Origin: Deltaproteobacteria bacterium
Lineage (GTDB): Bacteria; Myxococcota; JACRCW01; JAFGSX01
Direction of reading: 5' to 3'
NCBI GenBank assembly: GCA_016934455.1
Contig: JAFGSX010000539.1
Coordinates: 1 to 44,335 of the forward strand
Length of the DNA: 44,335 nucleotides
Position numbers and translations under genes: made by a program. Each line of letters starts with the position of its first letter. The first letter of the stretch is position 1. Of the stretch, positions 7,370 to 14,429 are shown piece by piece. The notes below the pieces were generated by a model. That model ran no database searches. It had not been told where the DNA came from and was given only the letters and a program-made list of their open reading frames with translations.

Positions 7370-9262
7370 ATGGCGAGTCGAGTCGACCAGAAGGCGCAAG
7401 CGGTGGCCAGCAACCGGCCGTCCCAGGCCGAATTCCGGTCGCCCAACGGGCCGGCTCCCGATGGCCCGGGCGAGCTCTACACCGTCAAGAGCGGCGACAC
7501 GCTGCGGGCGCTGGCCGAGGAATTTCTCGGCGACGAGGATCTCTGGTCGGAGATCGCCAAGACCAACCCGCAGATCAAGAATCCGAACAAGATCTACCCG
7601 GGAGATCAGGTGCGCATCCCGGAGCTCGACGACGCGTTCTATGAGCAGTGGCTCGAGCGCCAGACCGGGATGGGCGAGAACCGGCAGCAGGTCGCCAACT
7701 TTGCCAGCGGCAACGAGCAGGCAGCACAGGTCGACAAGCGGCAGACCGGATCGCTCAGCTTTCTGCAGCAGAAGCAGGAGATCGACCGGACCGGCGAGAT
7801 CCCGCTGCCGCGGACCCAGCAGCAGTTCGAGCAGCAGCGGCGCACGACCGAAGAACAGCCCCAGGAGCGGGTCGAGCGGCCGGACACCCCGCGCACCACC
7901 ACCGGTCGCAGCGACGAGCCGCACTTCGACTGGGCCGGCTTTCCCGAGGAGGCGCGCTGCCCCGAGCTGGCCGAGCTGCTCACCGAGCTGCGGCGCATGG
8001 CAGAGTACTTCGAGAACGGCACCGGCGAGGTGGGCCGGCCGGTGAGCTACCCGACGGACGAGCCGCGGGTGAGCGTGCCGTCGGGCGGCACCGGCAGCGT
8101 GGGCCGGCCGGTGAGCTACCCGACGGGCGAGCCGCGGGTGAGCGTGCCGTCGGGCGGCACCGGCAGCGTGGGCCGACCGGTGAGCTACCCGACGGGCGAG
8201 CCGCGGGTGAGCGTGCCGTCGGGCGGCACCGGCAGCGTGGGCCGGCCGCGGACCACGCCGACCAGCGAGACGGGGGTCAATGTTCCGAGAACGAACGCTG
8301 GCCGCGTTGGCCGTCCGGCCGTGGGTGGCGGCAACGTGGGTCGGCCCGTGGCGATCGAGCGCGGCACGGCGGTGCGCGGCGGCCCGCACCCGCCGCCGGA
8401 GCCCGCTGCGCCACAGGATAGCGCGGCCGCTCAGACCGCCCAGACGAGAGCCGAGATCCCGGCGTTGCCCCTGGAGATCGCGGCGCGTGCGCAGCAGATC
8501 CTGGCCAGCATGAACACGGCGCTCACGACCGCCAGCGCGCCCTGGTCCGAGGGCGGCGAGACGCTGGCCCTCAACGAGGTCAACAACTTGCTCGCCCTGG
8601 CCCGGCAGATGCCCGCCGAGCTGATGCCGGCGCTGCAGCGGGAGATCGTCGGCGTCGCCAGGGAATACGAATTCACGGAAGAGGCGGCCGCGGCGCTGGT
8701 CAACTTTGTGCGCACGCCCGCCGCGCAGCCGATCGCCCCGACCGAGACCGCGCCCGCCAGCTTGAGCGCGGAGCAACGGCGCCTCGCCGCGCGCGCTCTC
8801 GATCGGGCCATGGACCGACTGGGCACCGACGAGGCCGCGATCTTCCAGACCCTCGAGGGTTTGACCGCCGGGCAGATCAAGGACGTCGCTTCCGAGTACG
8901 AGAAGATGACCGGCACGGGCCTCGACCAGGCGCTGCGCAAGGAGCTGTCAGGCGACGAGCTCAAACGCGCCGAGGCGCTGGTGCGCGGCGATCGCGCGAC
9001 CGCCGATGCGGCCGCGCTGCACCGCGCCATGGCGCGCTGGGGCACGGACAAGAAGGGGCTGTTTGCGGCGCTCGAGAAGCTCGACGGCAGCAACGTGCAG
9101 GGCGTGCTGGAGGCCTATCAGCGCGAGTACCGGCAGAGTCTCGAGGCGGCGATCAAGGGCGAAAAGTGGGACGGCCTGTTTCCGGGCGACGTGAACAGGG
9201 CGATCGATCTTCTCGACCGGGCCGTGATCGCGGCCGAGAGCCAGGCCGAGGGCGAGGAGTAG
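7370..9262 (+). CDS. LysM-domain protein with 23-residue tandem repeats and two C-terminal annexin-like repeats
   Basis: The protein has 630 residues from ATG 7370. Residues 36-85 are a LysM domain (LYTVKSGDTLRALAEEF, then NPNKIYPGDQVRIPE), a peptidoglycan/chitin-binding fold. Residues about 100-190 are Gln/Arg/Glu-rich. Residues 221-289 are three near-identical 23-residue repeats beginning VGRPVSYPT, followed by degenerate VGRP units. After a helical region, two segments about 73 residues apart read like annexin repeats: ARALDRAMDRLGTDEAAIF (GTDE at 485-488) with a later LRKELSG, and LHRAMARWGTDKKGLF (GTDK at 558-561). The spacing and the GTDE core fit the annexin family, which binds membranes with calcium. 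There is no N-terminal signal peptide, so the route to any envelope location is unclear. The annexin assignment is from motif pattern only. Confidence 0.8.
   Translation: MASRVDQKAQAVASNRPSQAEFRSPNGPAPDGPGELYTVKSGDTLRALAEEFLGDEDLWSEIAKTNPQIKNPNKIYPGDQVRIPELDDAFYEQWLERQTGMGENRQQVANFASGNEQAAQVDKRQTGSLSFLQQKQEIDRTGEIPLPRTQQQFEQQRRTTEEQPQERVERPDTPRTTTGRSDEPHFDWAGFPEEARCPELAELLTELRRMAEYFENGTGEVGRPVSYPTDEPRVSVPSGGTGSVGRPVSYPTGEPRVSVPSGGTGSVGRPVSYPTGEPRVSVPSGGTGSVGRPRTTPTSETGVNVPRTNAGRVGRPAVGGGNVGRPVAIERGTAVRGGPHPPPEPAAPQDSAAAQTAQTRAEIPALPLEIAARAQQILASMNTALTTASAPWSEGGETLALNEVNNLLALARQMPAELMPALQREIVGVAREYEFTEEAAAALVNFVRTPAAQPIAPTETAPASLSAEQRRLAARALDRAMDRLGTDEAAIFQTLEGLTAGQIKDVASEYEKMTGTGLDQALRKELSGDELKRAEALVRGDRATADAAALHRAMARWGTDKKGLFAALEKLDGSNVQGVLEAYQREYRQSLEAAIKGEKWDGLFPGDVNRAIDLLDRAVIAAESQAEGEE
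8030..8236 (+). repeat. Three tandem 69-bp coding repeats (23 residues each) plus a degenerate fourth
   Basis: Units start at GTG 8030, 8099 and 8168. The first differs from the others at one codon visible in the translation (YPTDEP against YPTGEP). A partial, diverged unit starts at 8237 (VGRPRTTPTSE) and VGRP recurs twice more downstream. The near identity at the DNA level points to recent slippage or unequal exchange, so copy number may vary between strains. It encodes a Gly/Pro/Ser linker between LysM and annexin-like parts. Confidence 0.95.
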
Positions 9263-9301
9263 CCTGGCTCGGCGGGGCTCCGGTCAGTCGAAGCTGCGGG
9301 C

Positions 9302-9309
9302 GAGGAGGG
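9302..9309 (+). promoter_or_regulatory. Strong ribosome binding site GAGGAGGG selecting a GTG start
   Basis: GAGGAGGG at 9302-9309 lies a few nt before GTG at 9313, which opens a frame beginning with a clear signal peptide. It lies in the 50-bp gap after the LysM-annexin gene, so the two may be one operon. Confidence 0.6.
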
Positions 9310-9312
9310 ATC

Positions 9313-10110
9313 GTGCGCGCTAGCTGTGCGATCGGGGTCACTTTGCTGGCGCTGTGCTGGGCTCGCGCCTCGCTCGCGCAACTATCCTCTTCAGACACCG
9401 AGCCGCTCCCGGCCCCGCCGGTCTCGCTCGAGCCGCTCCCCGAGTCGCAGCCGGCGCTACCGGATTCGCTGCCGGACGAACCCGAGACCGCGGTCGAGCC
9501 GCCGGCCGAGCCAGTGCCCACCTCGCAACCGGTCGAGCCGCCCGCGGCTCCGGTCCAGCCCGCTGCCCCCTCCCAGCCCGCCCGGGTCGCCACCTCGCCG
9601 CTCGGCCCGATCGTCGGCGGCTGCGCCGGCTGCGCCCTCTGCGGCGGCCTGCCCGACGTCGTGGCCATCGCGGCCACCTACATGTTCGTGATGACTCTGC
9701 AGCAGGCGACGCGGGAGAACGTGTGCGGCGGGTTGCTGCTGATCATGCTCGGCACCATTTACTTCGGCATGCCGGCCATTATCAGCACGGTCATCGCCGG
9801 TCCGGTCGGTCCGCTCGGCGCCATGGCCGGCACCGCGATCGGCGCCGCCATCGCCGGGCGTCCCTTCTGGGTGCCGCTGCTCGGCGGCCTGCCCGGCCTG
9901 CTGCTGGGTGTGGCCGGCAGCATCGGCGTGGTGCTGGCGGTGGGCGAGCGGCCAGAATGGTTGCCCGATTGGCAGATCGCTCTGGACCGCACCTGGCAGG
10001 TGCCCGGCTATCTCGCGCTGGCTGGCGGGGCGGCGCTCGCCGGCGGGCCGGTGGCGCTGGTCGGCGCGCTCGCCGCCGACCTGATCTACGGCGCCGTGGC
10101 GGCCGAGTAG
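9313..10110 (+). CDS. Exported multi-pass membrane protein with Pro/Glu-rich linker, function unknown
   Basis: From GTG 9313 the product has 265 residues. Residues 1-23 (VRASCAIGVTLLALCWARASLAQ) are a signal peptide. Residues 24-95 are low-complexity Pro/Glu/Ser sequence. From about residue 98 there are several hydrophobic stretches, including PDVVAIAATYMFVMTL, LLLIMLGTIYFGMPAIIS, GAMAGTAIGAAIAG, LPGLLLGVAGSIGVVLAV and ALAGGPVALVGALAAD, many with small-residue packing motifs. There are paired Cys residues (GGCAGCALCGG) at the start of the membrane region. I do not recognise a family. It follows the LysM-annexin gene by 50 bp on the same strand, so a shared envelope role is possible but unproven. 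Confidence 0.7.
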   Translation: MRASCAIGVTLLALCWARASLAQLSSSDTEPLPAPPVSLEPLPESQPALPDSLPDEPETAVEPPAEPVPTSQPVEPPAAPVQPAAPSQPARVATSPLGPIVGGCAGCALCGGLPDVVAIAATYMFVMTLQQATRENVCGGLLLIMLGTIYFGMPAIISTVIAGPVGPLGAMAGTAIGAAIAGRPFWVPLLGGLPGLLLGVAGSIGVVLAVGERPEWLPDWQIALDRTWQVPGYLALAGGAALAGGPVALVGALAADLIYGAVAAE

Positions 10111-10134
10111 CGAGAGCGGTGAACGCCCAGCGCT

Positions 10135-10710
10135 CTAGACGATCAGCGTTCCCTTCTCCTGCATCACCAGCGGATCGAAGGTGGCAAAGTCGGCCTGCTT
10201 GATCAGCACGGTCTCGACCACCTGCGGTCTGCCCTCGCCCTCCTTGGCGTGGCAGGCGATGACGTTGATCAGCTCTTCGTCGAAGCCGAGCTTGCCGGCC
10301 AGCACCGCGCCCGAGATGGGGTGGCGCATGCACTTGCCGTTGCGGGTCTTGACCCACTTGCCGCCGGCGTCGCGGCCGATCTCTAGCAACTTGCCCAGGT
10401 CGTGCAGCAGCGCGCCGGCCGCCAGCCGGTCGAAGTCGATGGCGTAGGGCAGCGTGCGGTAGCACTGCTGCTGGGCGCGGCCGAGCGCCAGCGCGCCGTC
10501 GGTCACCGCCTGGGTGTGCTCGACGAAGCTGATGCCATGGCAGTCGGTCAGCAGCGTGAACGGCATGGCCTGCAGCTCGTCGACGCTGTCCTTGTTGCCC
10601 AGCCGGCAGGCCTCGACCCAGGCGCCGACCGTGCGCTGCCGCAGATCTGGATTGCCGATCTGCGAGAGCTGCCGAACGAACAATTTTTCGATATCTTCCC
10701 GCGTCACCAT
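10135..10710 (-). CDS. HD-domain hydrolase
   Basis: This 191-residue protein carries the HD metal-binding pattern: H65 in VEHTQAV, the doublet H103-D104 in ALLHDLGK, later His residues in RHPISGAVLA and IACHAKEGEG. The order resembles the compact single-domain HD phosphohydrolases acting on nucleotides or other phosphoesters in the cytoplasm. No partner domain is present, so the substrate is not predictable. It starts at ATG 10710, two bases into the start codon proposed for the divergent EEP-family gene, and ends 24 bp from the end of the convergent membrane-protein gene. Confidence 0.85.
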   Translation of the reverse strand: MVTREDIEKLFVRQLSQIGNPDLRQRTVGAWVEACRLGNKDSVDELQAMPFTLLTDCHGISFVEHTQAVTDGALALGRAQQQCYRTLPYAIDFDRLAAGALLHDLGKLLEIGRDAGGKWVKTRNGKCMRHPISGAVLAGKLGFDEELINVIACHAKEGEGRPQVVETVLIKQADFATFDPLVMQEKGTLIV

Positions 10711-11659
10711 GGTGTGCCCTCTGCGATCCGTTGATCCGGGTCGGCTTTTCTTAGCACGGCCGCGGTCAGCCAGGGAACGGTCAGCGGCCTGGCGCCGGAC
10801 GTGTTGGATCGCCCTGGTCGCCTGCGCCGCTTGCGCCACCGACCTCCCGGCGACGGCCGGGCCGCGCGCCCCGGCGTCGGCTCCGGCCGCCGTTGCGCCG
10901 ACAGCGCCGGCTGCCCGGTCGGCGGCGGAGGGGCGCGCCGCGGCCGAGGCCGCGCGGCGGACGCCGCGCATCGCGGTCGCCACCTTCAACATCATGGCGG
11001 CCAAGCGCGGTATCGACGCGGTGGCGGCGGCCATCGCCAGGCTCGACGCCGACGTGGTCGGGCTGCAGGAGGTCGACGTCGGAACCCGGCGCAGCGGGGG
11101 CGTCGACGTGCTGGCGGCGCTGGCGCAGCGGCTCGGCTGGCACGCGGCGTTTGGCAAGGCGATGGACTTCGACGGCGGCGGCTACGGTGTCGGCCTGCTG
11201 TCGCGGGTGCCGCTGGAGGCGGTGCGCACGGTGCCGCTGGCGGGCGCGCCGGGCGCCGAGCCGCGCGCGCTGCTGCTGGCGCGCGTGGATCTGGACGGCG
11301 GCCGCTGGACCGTCGGCGTCACCCATCTGGCGTCGGTTCTCGACGGGCCGCAGGCGGCCGAGCTGCGGCGGCAGCAGGCCCGCACCATCGCCGAGACCCT
11401 GGGCGGCCGCGACGCGACCATCCTGCTCGGCGATCTCAACGCGCCATTCGACGAGACCACGCTGACGCCGCTCTCGATCGTGGGGGCCTTTGCCGGTCTC
11501 GACGCAGGACCGACCTATCCGGCGCCGGCGCCCACGCTGCGGCTGGACCACATCGTGTTCTCCCCTGACCTGTGGCAGATCGGGGCCCGCGTCGTCGACA
11601 CCGGCATCTCGGACCACCGCGCCCTGGTCGCGCGCATCGCGCAGAAGCCGGCGCGATGA
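10709..11659 (+). CDS. Endonuclease/exonuclease/phosphatase-family hydrolase, probable lipoprotein or exported
   Basis: The catalytic part is unmistakable: VATFNIMAAKRGIDAV, LQEVDVGTRR (metal Glu), LLGDLNAPFDE (Asp/Asn), LDHIVFSPD and the terminal SDHRALV (Asp-His) are the EEP-family motifs, placing it with exported phosphodiesterases and sphingomyelinase/DNase I-like enzymes. Upstream lies an Arg-rich stretch and WIALVACAAC, which looks like a lipoprotein or secretion signal followed by an Ala/Pro linker. The start is uncertain: ATG 10709 and GTG 10712 are the last in-frame starts before the signal, but ATG 10709 overlaps the divergent HD gene's start codon. With ATG 10709 the product has 316 residues. 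Confidence 0.82.
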   Translation: MVCPLRSVDPGRLFLARPRSARERSAAWRRTCWIALVACAACATDLPATAGPRAPASAPAAVAPTAPAARSAAEGRAAAEAARRTPRIAVATFNIMAAKRGIDAVAAAIARLDADVVGLQEVDVGTRRSGGVDVLAALAQRLGWHAAFGKAMDFDGGGYGVGLLSRVPLEAVRTVPLAGAPGAEPRALLLARVDLDGGRWTVGVTHLASVLDGPQAAELRRQQARTIAETLGGRDATILLGDLNAPFDETTLTPLSIVGAFAGLDAGPTYPAPAPTLRLDHIVFSPDLWQIGARVVDTGISDHRALVARIAQKPAR

Positions 11660-11668
11660 GGGCCGCGC

Positions 11669-12133
11669 TCATTCGATCGGCTTGATACCGAGGCCGAACG
11701 GCGCGGCGTCGGGCGCGGCGATCACGGCGCAGCGGCCGTCCAGGCAGGCCACCCGGCCGTGGCAGGTCGGATGGTCGCTGATCTGCGACGGGCAGATGAC
11801 GTCGCGGCAGGCGGCGACGCGCGCCTGCGCAAGTTTCAAGAGCTTCCGGCGCGGCACCGCGGTGCAGCGGCCGCCTCCGGCCAGTCCGCAGCAGTCGGCG
11901 TCGACGCGCACGCAGTCGTCGTCGCCGGCGCAGCCCGCGGCCGTGGCCGGGTCGACCCGGAAGCGCGGTTCCGGGCTGGCGCCGTCGCGGGCTGGCGCTG
12001 GTGCGGCCGGGACCGCCGGAGCCGGGGCGCCTTTGTCGCCGCGGCGGCCGGATTCGACCCGCCAGCCGGCGTAGAGCAGCGCGAGGGCGAGGCCGATGAA
12101 CAGCGCGAGCGCCGGTGTCGACATGAGTTTCAT
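11669..12133 (-). CDS. Membrane-anchored Cys-rich protein, function unknown
   Basis: The 154-residue product starts with ATG 12133, which overlaps the TGA of the upstream aldehyde dehydrogenase (ATGA), implying coupled translation. A single hydrophobic segment at residues 4-24 (MSTPALALFIGLALALLYAG) is an uncleaved anchor or signal. After an Ala/Pro linker, residues about 60-140 contain ten Cys in a compact pattern (GCAGDDDCVRVDADCCGL, RCTAV, AACRDVICPS, PTCHGRVACLDGRC), suggesting a disulfide-rich extracytoplasmic domain. Similar small Cys-rich domains are frequent in myxobacterial lipoproteins, but I cannot name a family. Why it is coupled to an aldehyde dehydrogenase is not evident. Confidence 0.75.
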   Translation of the reverse strand: MKLMSTPALALFIGLALALLYAGWRVESGRRGDKGAPAPAVPAAPAPARDGASPEPRFRVDPATAAGCAGDDDCVRVDADCCGLAGGGRCTAVPRRKLLKLAQARVAACRDVICPSQISDHPTCHGRVACLDGRCAVIAAPDAAPFGLGIKPIE

Positions 12134-13563
12134 GGACGGGGATAGAGCGCCAGCAGCTTGCGCTCGGTCATGTCCTCGATGGCATAGCGGATCCCCTCGC
12201 GGCCGAGGCCCGAGTCCTTGATCCCGCCGTAGGGCATCTGGTCGACGCGGAAGGTCGGCGCGTCGTTGTGGATGACGCCGCCGACCTCGATCTCCTGGAA
12301 GCAGCGCCAGACCCCGGCCAGGTCGTTGCTGAAGACGCCGCACTGCAGGCCGTAGCGCGTGTCGTTGGCCTTGCGGATCGCCTCGCTCCAGTCGCGATAG
12401 CTCTCGAGCGCCACCACCGGGCCAAACGCCTCGTCGCTACCGAGGTGGCTCTGGCGCGGTACCTTCTCGAGCACGCACGGGGTGACGACGTTGCCGCTGC
12501 GGCCGCCGCCGCACAGCACGCGCGCGCCGCCCTGCCGCGCTTCCTCGATCCAGGATAGCAGCCGATCGGCGCTGGCGCCGTCGATCAGCGGGCCGACCAC
12601 CACCTTGTCGTCGCGGGGATCGCCGTAGGGCACGCGCTGCCGCACCTGGTCGAGAAAGCGCGCCGCGAACGCCTCGTAGATCGGCGCGTGCAGCAGCACC
12701 CGCTGCACGCTGATACAGACCTGGCCGGCGTAGGCGAAGGCGCCGCTGGCGATGCGGTCGACCGCCCACGCCAGGTCGGCGTCGCTGTGGACGACGGCCG
12801 CGGCGTTGCCGCCCAGCTCGAGCACCACCCGCTGTCGGCCGGCGCGCGCCTTGAGATCCCAGCCCACCGCGGGGCTGCCAGTGAAGGTGATCAGCTTGAG
12901 CCGTGGATCGCCGATCATCTGGTCGGCGGCGGCGCGGTCGGTCGGCACCACGTTGAAGGCGCCCGCCGGCAGGCCCGCGTCGAGCCCGATCTCGCCCAGC
13001 AGGCAGGGGGTCAGCGGGGTCCGCGAGGCGGGCTTGAGCACCACGCTGCAGCCGGCGGCTAGCGCCGGCGCCACCTTGTGCGCCGACAGGTTGAGCGGGA
13101 AGTTGAAGGGCGAGATGGCGGCGATGGCCCCGATCGGGAAGCGCCGCACGATGCCGAAGCGGCCAGCGCCGGCCGGCACCGCGTCCAGCGCGACACTCTC
13201 GTCGGTGAGCCGCGCCGCTTCCGCGGCCGCCATGGCAAACGTCTGCTGGCAGCGCGTCACCTCGGCGCGCGCGTACTGGATCGGCTTGCCGGCCTCGTCG
13301 CAGAGGGCATCGGCCAGCGCATCGGCGCGCTGGCGCAGCAGATCGACCATTCGCTGCAACGCGGCCGCGCGCTCGTGCGCCGGCAGGGCGCGCATGGCGG
13401 GTACCGCCCGGACCGCCGCCGCGATCGCCGCGCTCACCTGGACGCTGCTGGCGTGGTCCACCTCGCCCACGGTGCGGCCGTCGAAGGGGCTGACAACCGG
13501 GCGGGTGCGGCCGGGAACCCGCTCGCCGCCGATGATCGGATAGCAGCGCCGTTGCTCGCCCAT
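12130..13563 (-). CDS. NAD(P)-dependent aldehyde dehydrogenase
   Basis: The 477-residue enzyme has the full aldehyde dehydrogenase superfamily layout. AISPFNFPLNLSAHKVAPAL is the substrate/cofactor entry block, KPASRTPL the cofactor Lys region, FTGSPAVGWDL the Rossmann glycine motif, VVLELGGNAAAVV carries the general-base Glu, and YAGQVCISVQRV carries the catalytic Cys. EAFGPVVALESY near the end is also conserved. It oxidises an aldehyde to the acid using NAD(P) in the cytoplasm. The Cys motif variant (QVCISVQR) is shared by lactaldehyde, phosphonoacetaldehyde and related dehydrogenases, so no precise substrate is claimed. Start ATG 13563 opens a 111-bp gap to the divergent UPF0158 gene. Confidence 0.9.
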   Translation of the reverse strand: MGEQRRCYPIIGGERVPGRTRPVVSPFDGRTVGEVDHASSVQVSAAIAAAVRAVPAMRALPAHERAAALQRMVDLLRQRADALADALCDEAGKPIQYARAEVTRCQQTFAMAAAEAARLTDESVALDAVPAGAGRFGIVRRFPIGAIAAISPFNFPLNLSAHKVAPALAAGCSVVLKPASRTPLTPCLLGEIGLDAGLPAGAFNVVPTDRAAADQMIGDPRLKLITFTGSPAVGWDLKARAGRQRVVLELGGNAAAVVHSDADLAWAVDRIASGAFAYAGQVCISVQRVLLHAPIYEAFAARFLDQVRQRVPYGDPRDDKVVVGPLIDGASADRLLSWIEEARQGGARVLCGGGRSGNVVTPCVLEKVPRQSHLGSDEAFGPVVALESYRDWSEAIRKANDTRYGLQCGVFSNDLAGVWRCFQEIEVGGVIHNDAPTFRVDQMPYGGIKDSGLGREGIRYAIEDMTERKLLALYPRP

Positions 13564-13674
13564 GGCCCGATCCCCAGGTTGATACCCTTTACCAATGGCA
13601 TAGCCTGGCCGCGCTTGCGAGAGGTGTCGCGTCCATGCTATTTCGCCAGATTCGTTGGGGCAGGGACGGGGCCA

Positions 13675-14316
13675 ATGGCGACCATCGCAGTGGACTGGGC
13701 CGGGCTCGAGGCGGCGTTTGAGAATCACTCGCCCGAGGTGCGCAGCTTTCTCGATCGCGAGACGGGCGAGGTGATCACCATCATCGGTGACGACGAGGGT
13801 GAGCGCGGAGGCGACGTGCGCGTCCACCCCGAGCGCTACCTGCAGGTCGAGCCGATCCCGAGCCGCGAGCAGTACCGCATCATGGAGCGGTTCATCGCCA
13901 CGGTGCCGTTCCCGACGCTGGCCGAGCGGCTGTCGGATGCCATCGTCGGCAAGGGCGCCTTTCGCCGCTTCAAGGATTGCATCGCTCAGCATCCGGACGA
14001 GCGCAAGCGCTGGTTCGCCTTTCGCGACGTGCTGGTGCACCAGTTCATCCTCGACTGGTGCAAGGCCAACCACGTCGAGGCGACCGCCGCCCCGGACTGG
14101 GCGATCGATCTGCCGCCGCCGCCCGAGGTCACCGGCGAGGAGCTACCGCTCGCGGTCGACGACGAGCAGCGGCCCGAGACCGCCGATCTCAAGCGCTACC
14201 TGCAGGCCTGGGCGCGCGCCCACGGCGAGGAGTACCAGTACCTGTTCGGTCCCTCGGCGTTCGACCGGCTGGCCGAGGATCTGACGCAGGAGTTCAACCT
14301 CTTCCGGCGGCGCTAG
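13675..14316 (+). CDS. UPF0158 family protein
   Basis: A 213-residue soluble protein with the UPF0158 pattern. The N-terminal part has SFLDRETGEVITIIGD, typical of the 'YLD..TGEV' beginning, then the helix-rich core with MERFIATVP and KGAFRRFKDCIAQHPDERKRWFAFRD, which is the strongest block. The C-terminal 60 residues (ELPLAVDDEQ onward to NLFRRR) extend beyond the common 130- to 160-residue family length and end in a helical segment. The biochemical function of UPF0158 is unknown. An upstream in-frame extension exists but would cross the divergent promoter region, so ATG 13675 is chosen. Confidence 0.8.
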   Translation: MATIAVDWAGLEAAFENHSPEVRSFLDRETGEVITIIGDDEGERGGDVRVHPERYLQVEPIPSREQYRIMERFIATVPFPTLAERLSDAIVGKGAFRRFKDCIAQHPDERKRWFAFRDVLVHQFILDWCKANHVEATAAPDWAIDLPPPPEVTGEELPLAVDDEQRPETADLKRYLQAWARAHGEEYQYLFGPSAFDRLAEDLTQEFNLFRRR

Positions 14317-14327
14317 CGGCTTTTTTA

Positions 14328-14348
14328 AGGGGCTGTCGGCCAGCCCCT
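14328..14348. other. Perfect 8-bp hairpin just after the UPF0158 gene, possible weak terminator
   Basis: AGGGGCTG (14328-14335) and CAGCCCCT (14341-14348) form a perfect stem around TCGGC. A run of six T precedes it on the plus strand (14321-14326) rather than following it, so it is not a standard intrinsic terminator for the upstream gene; it could still pause transcription or stabilise the message end. Confidence 0.4.
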
Positions 14349-14429
14349 CGCCCATCGAGAATGAATCTCGCCGGGCTTCACCCAAGCAGCAGCCGCTTGA
14401 TAGGCAGCACGTGGCCGAGGTGATCCGCG

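Noticed and set aside
10514-10708. N-terminal extension of the EEP-family protein back to 10514
   Set aside because: It would lie antisense to the HD-domain gene; the extension has no motif and the HD gene is complete.
14321-14348. Intrinsic terminator after the UPF0158 gene
   Set aside because: The T-run precedes the hairpin for the plus-strand gene and becomes an A-run after it on the minus strand, so it does not meet the usual form. Listed only as a hairpin.
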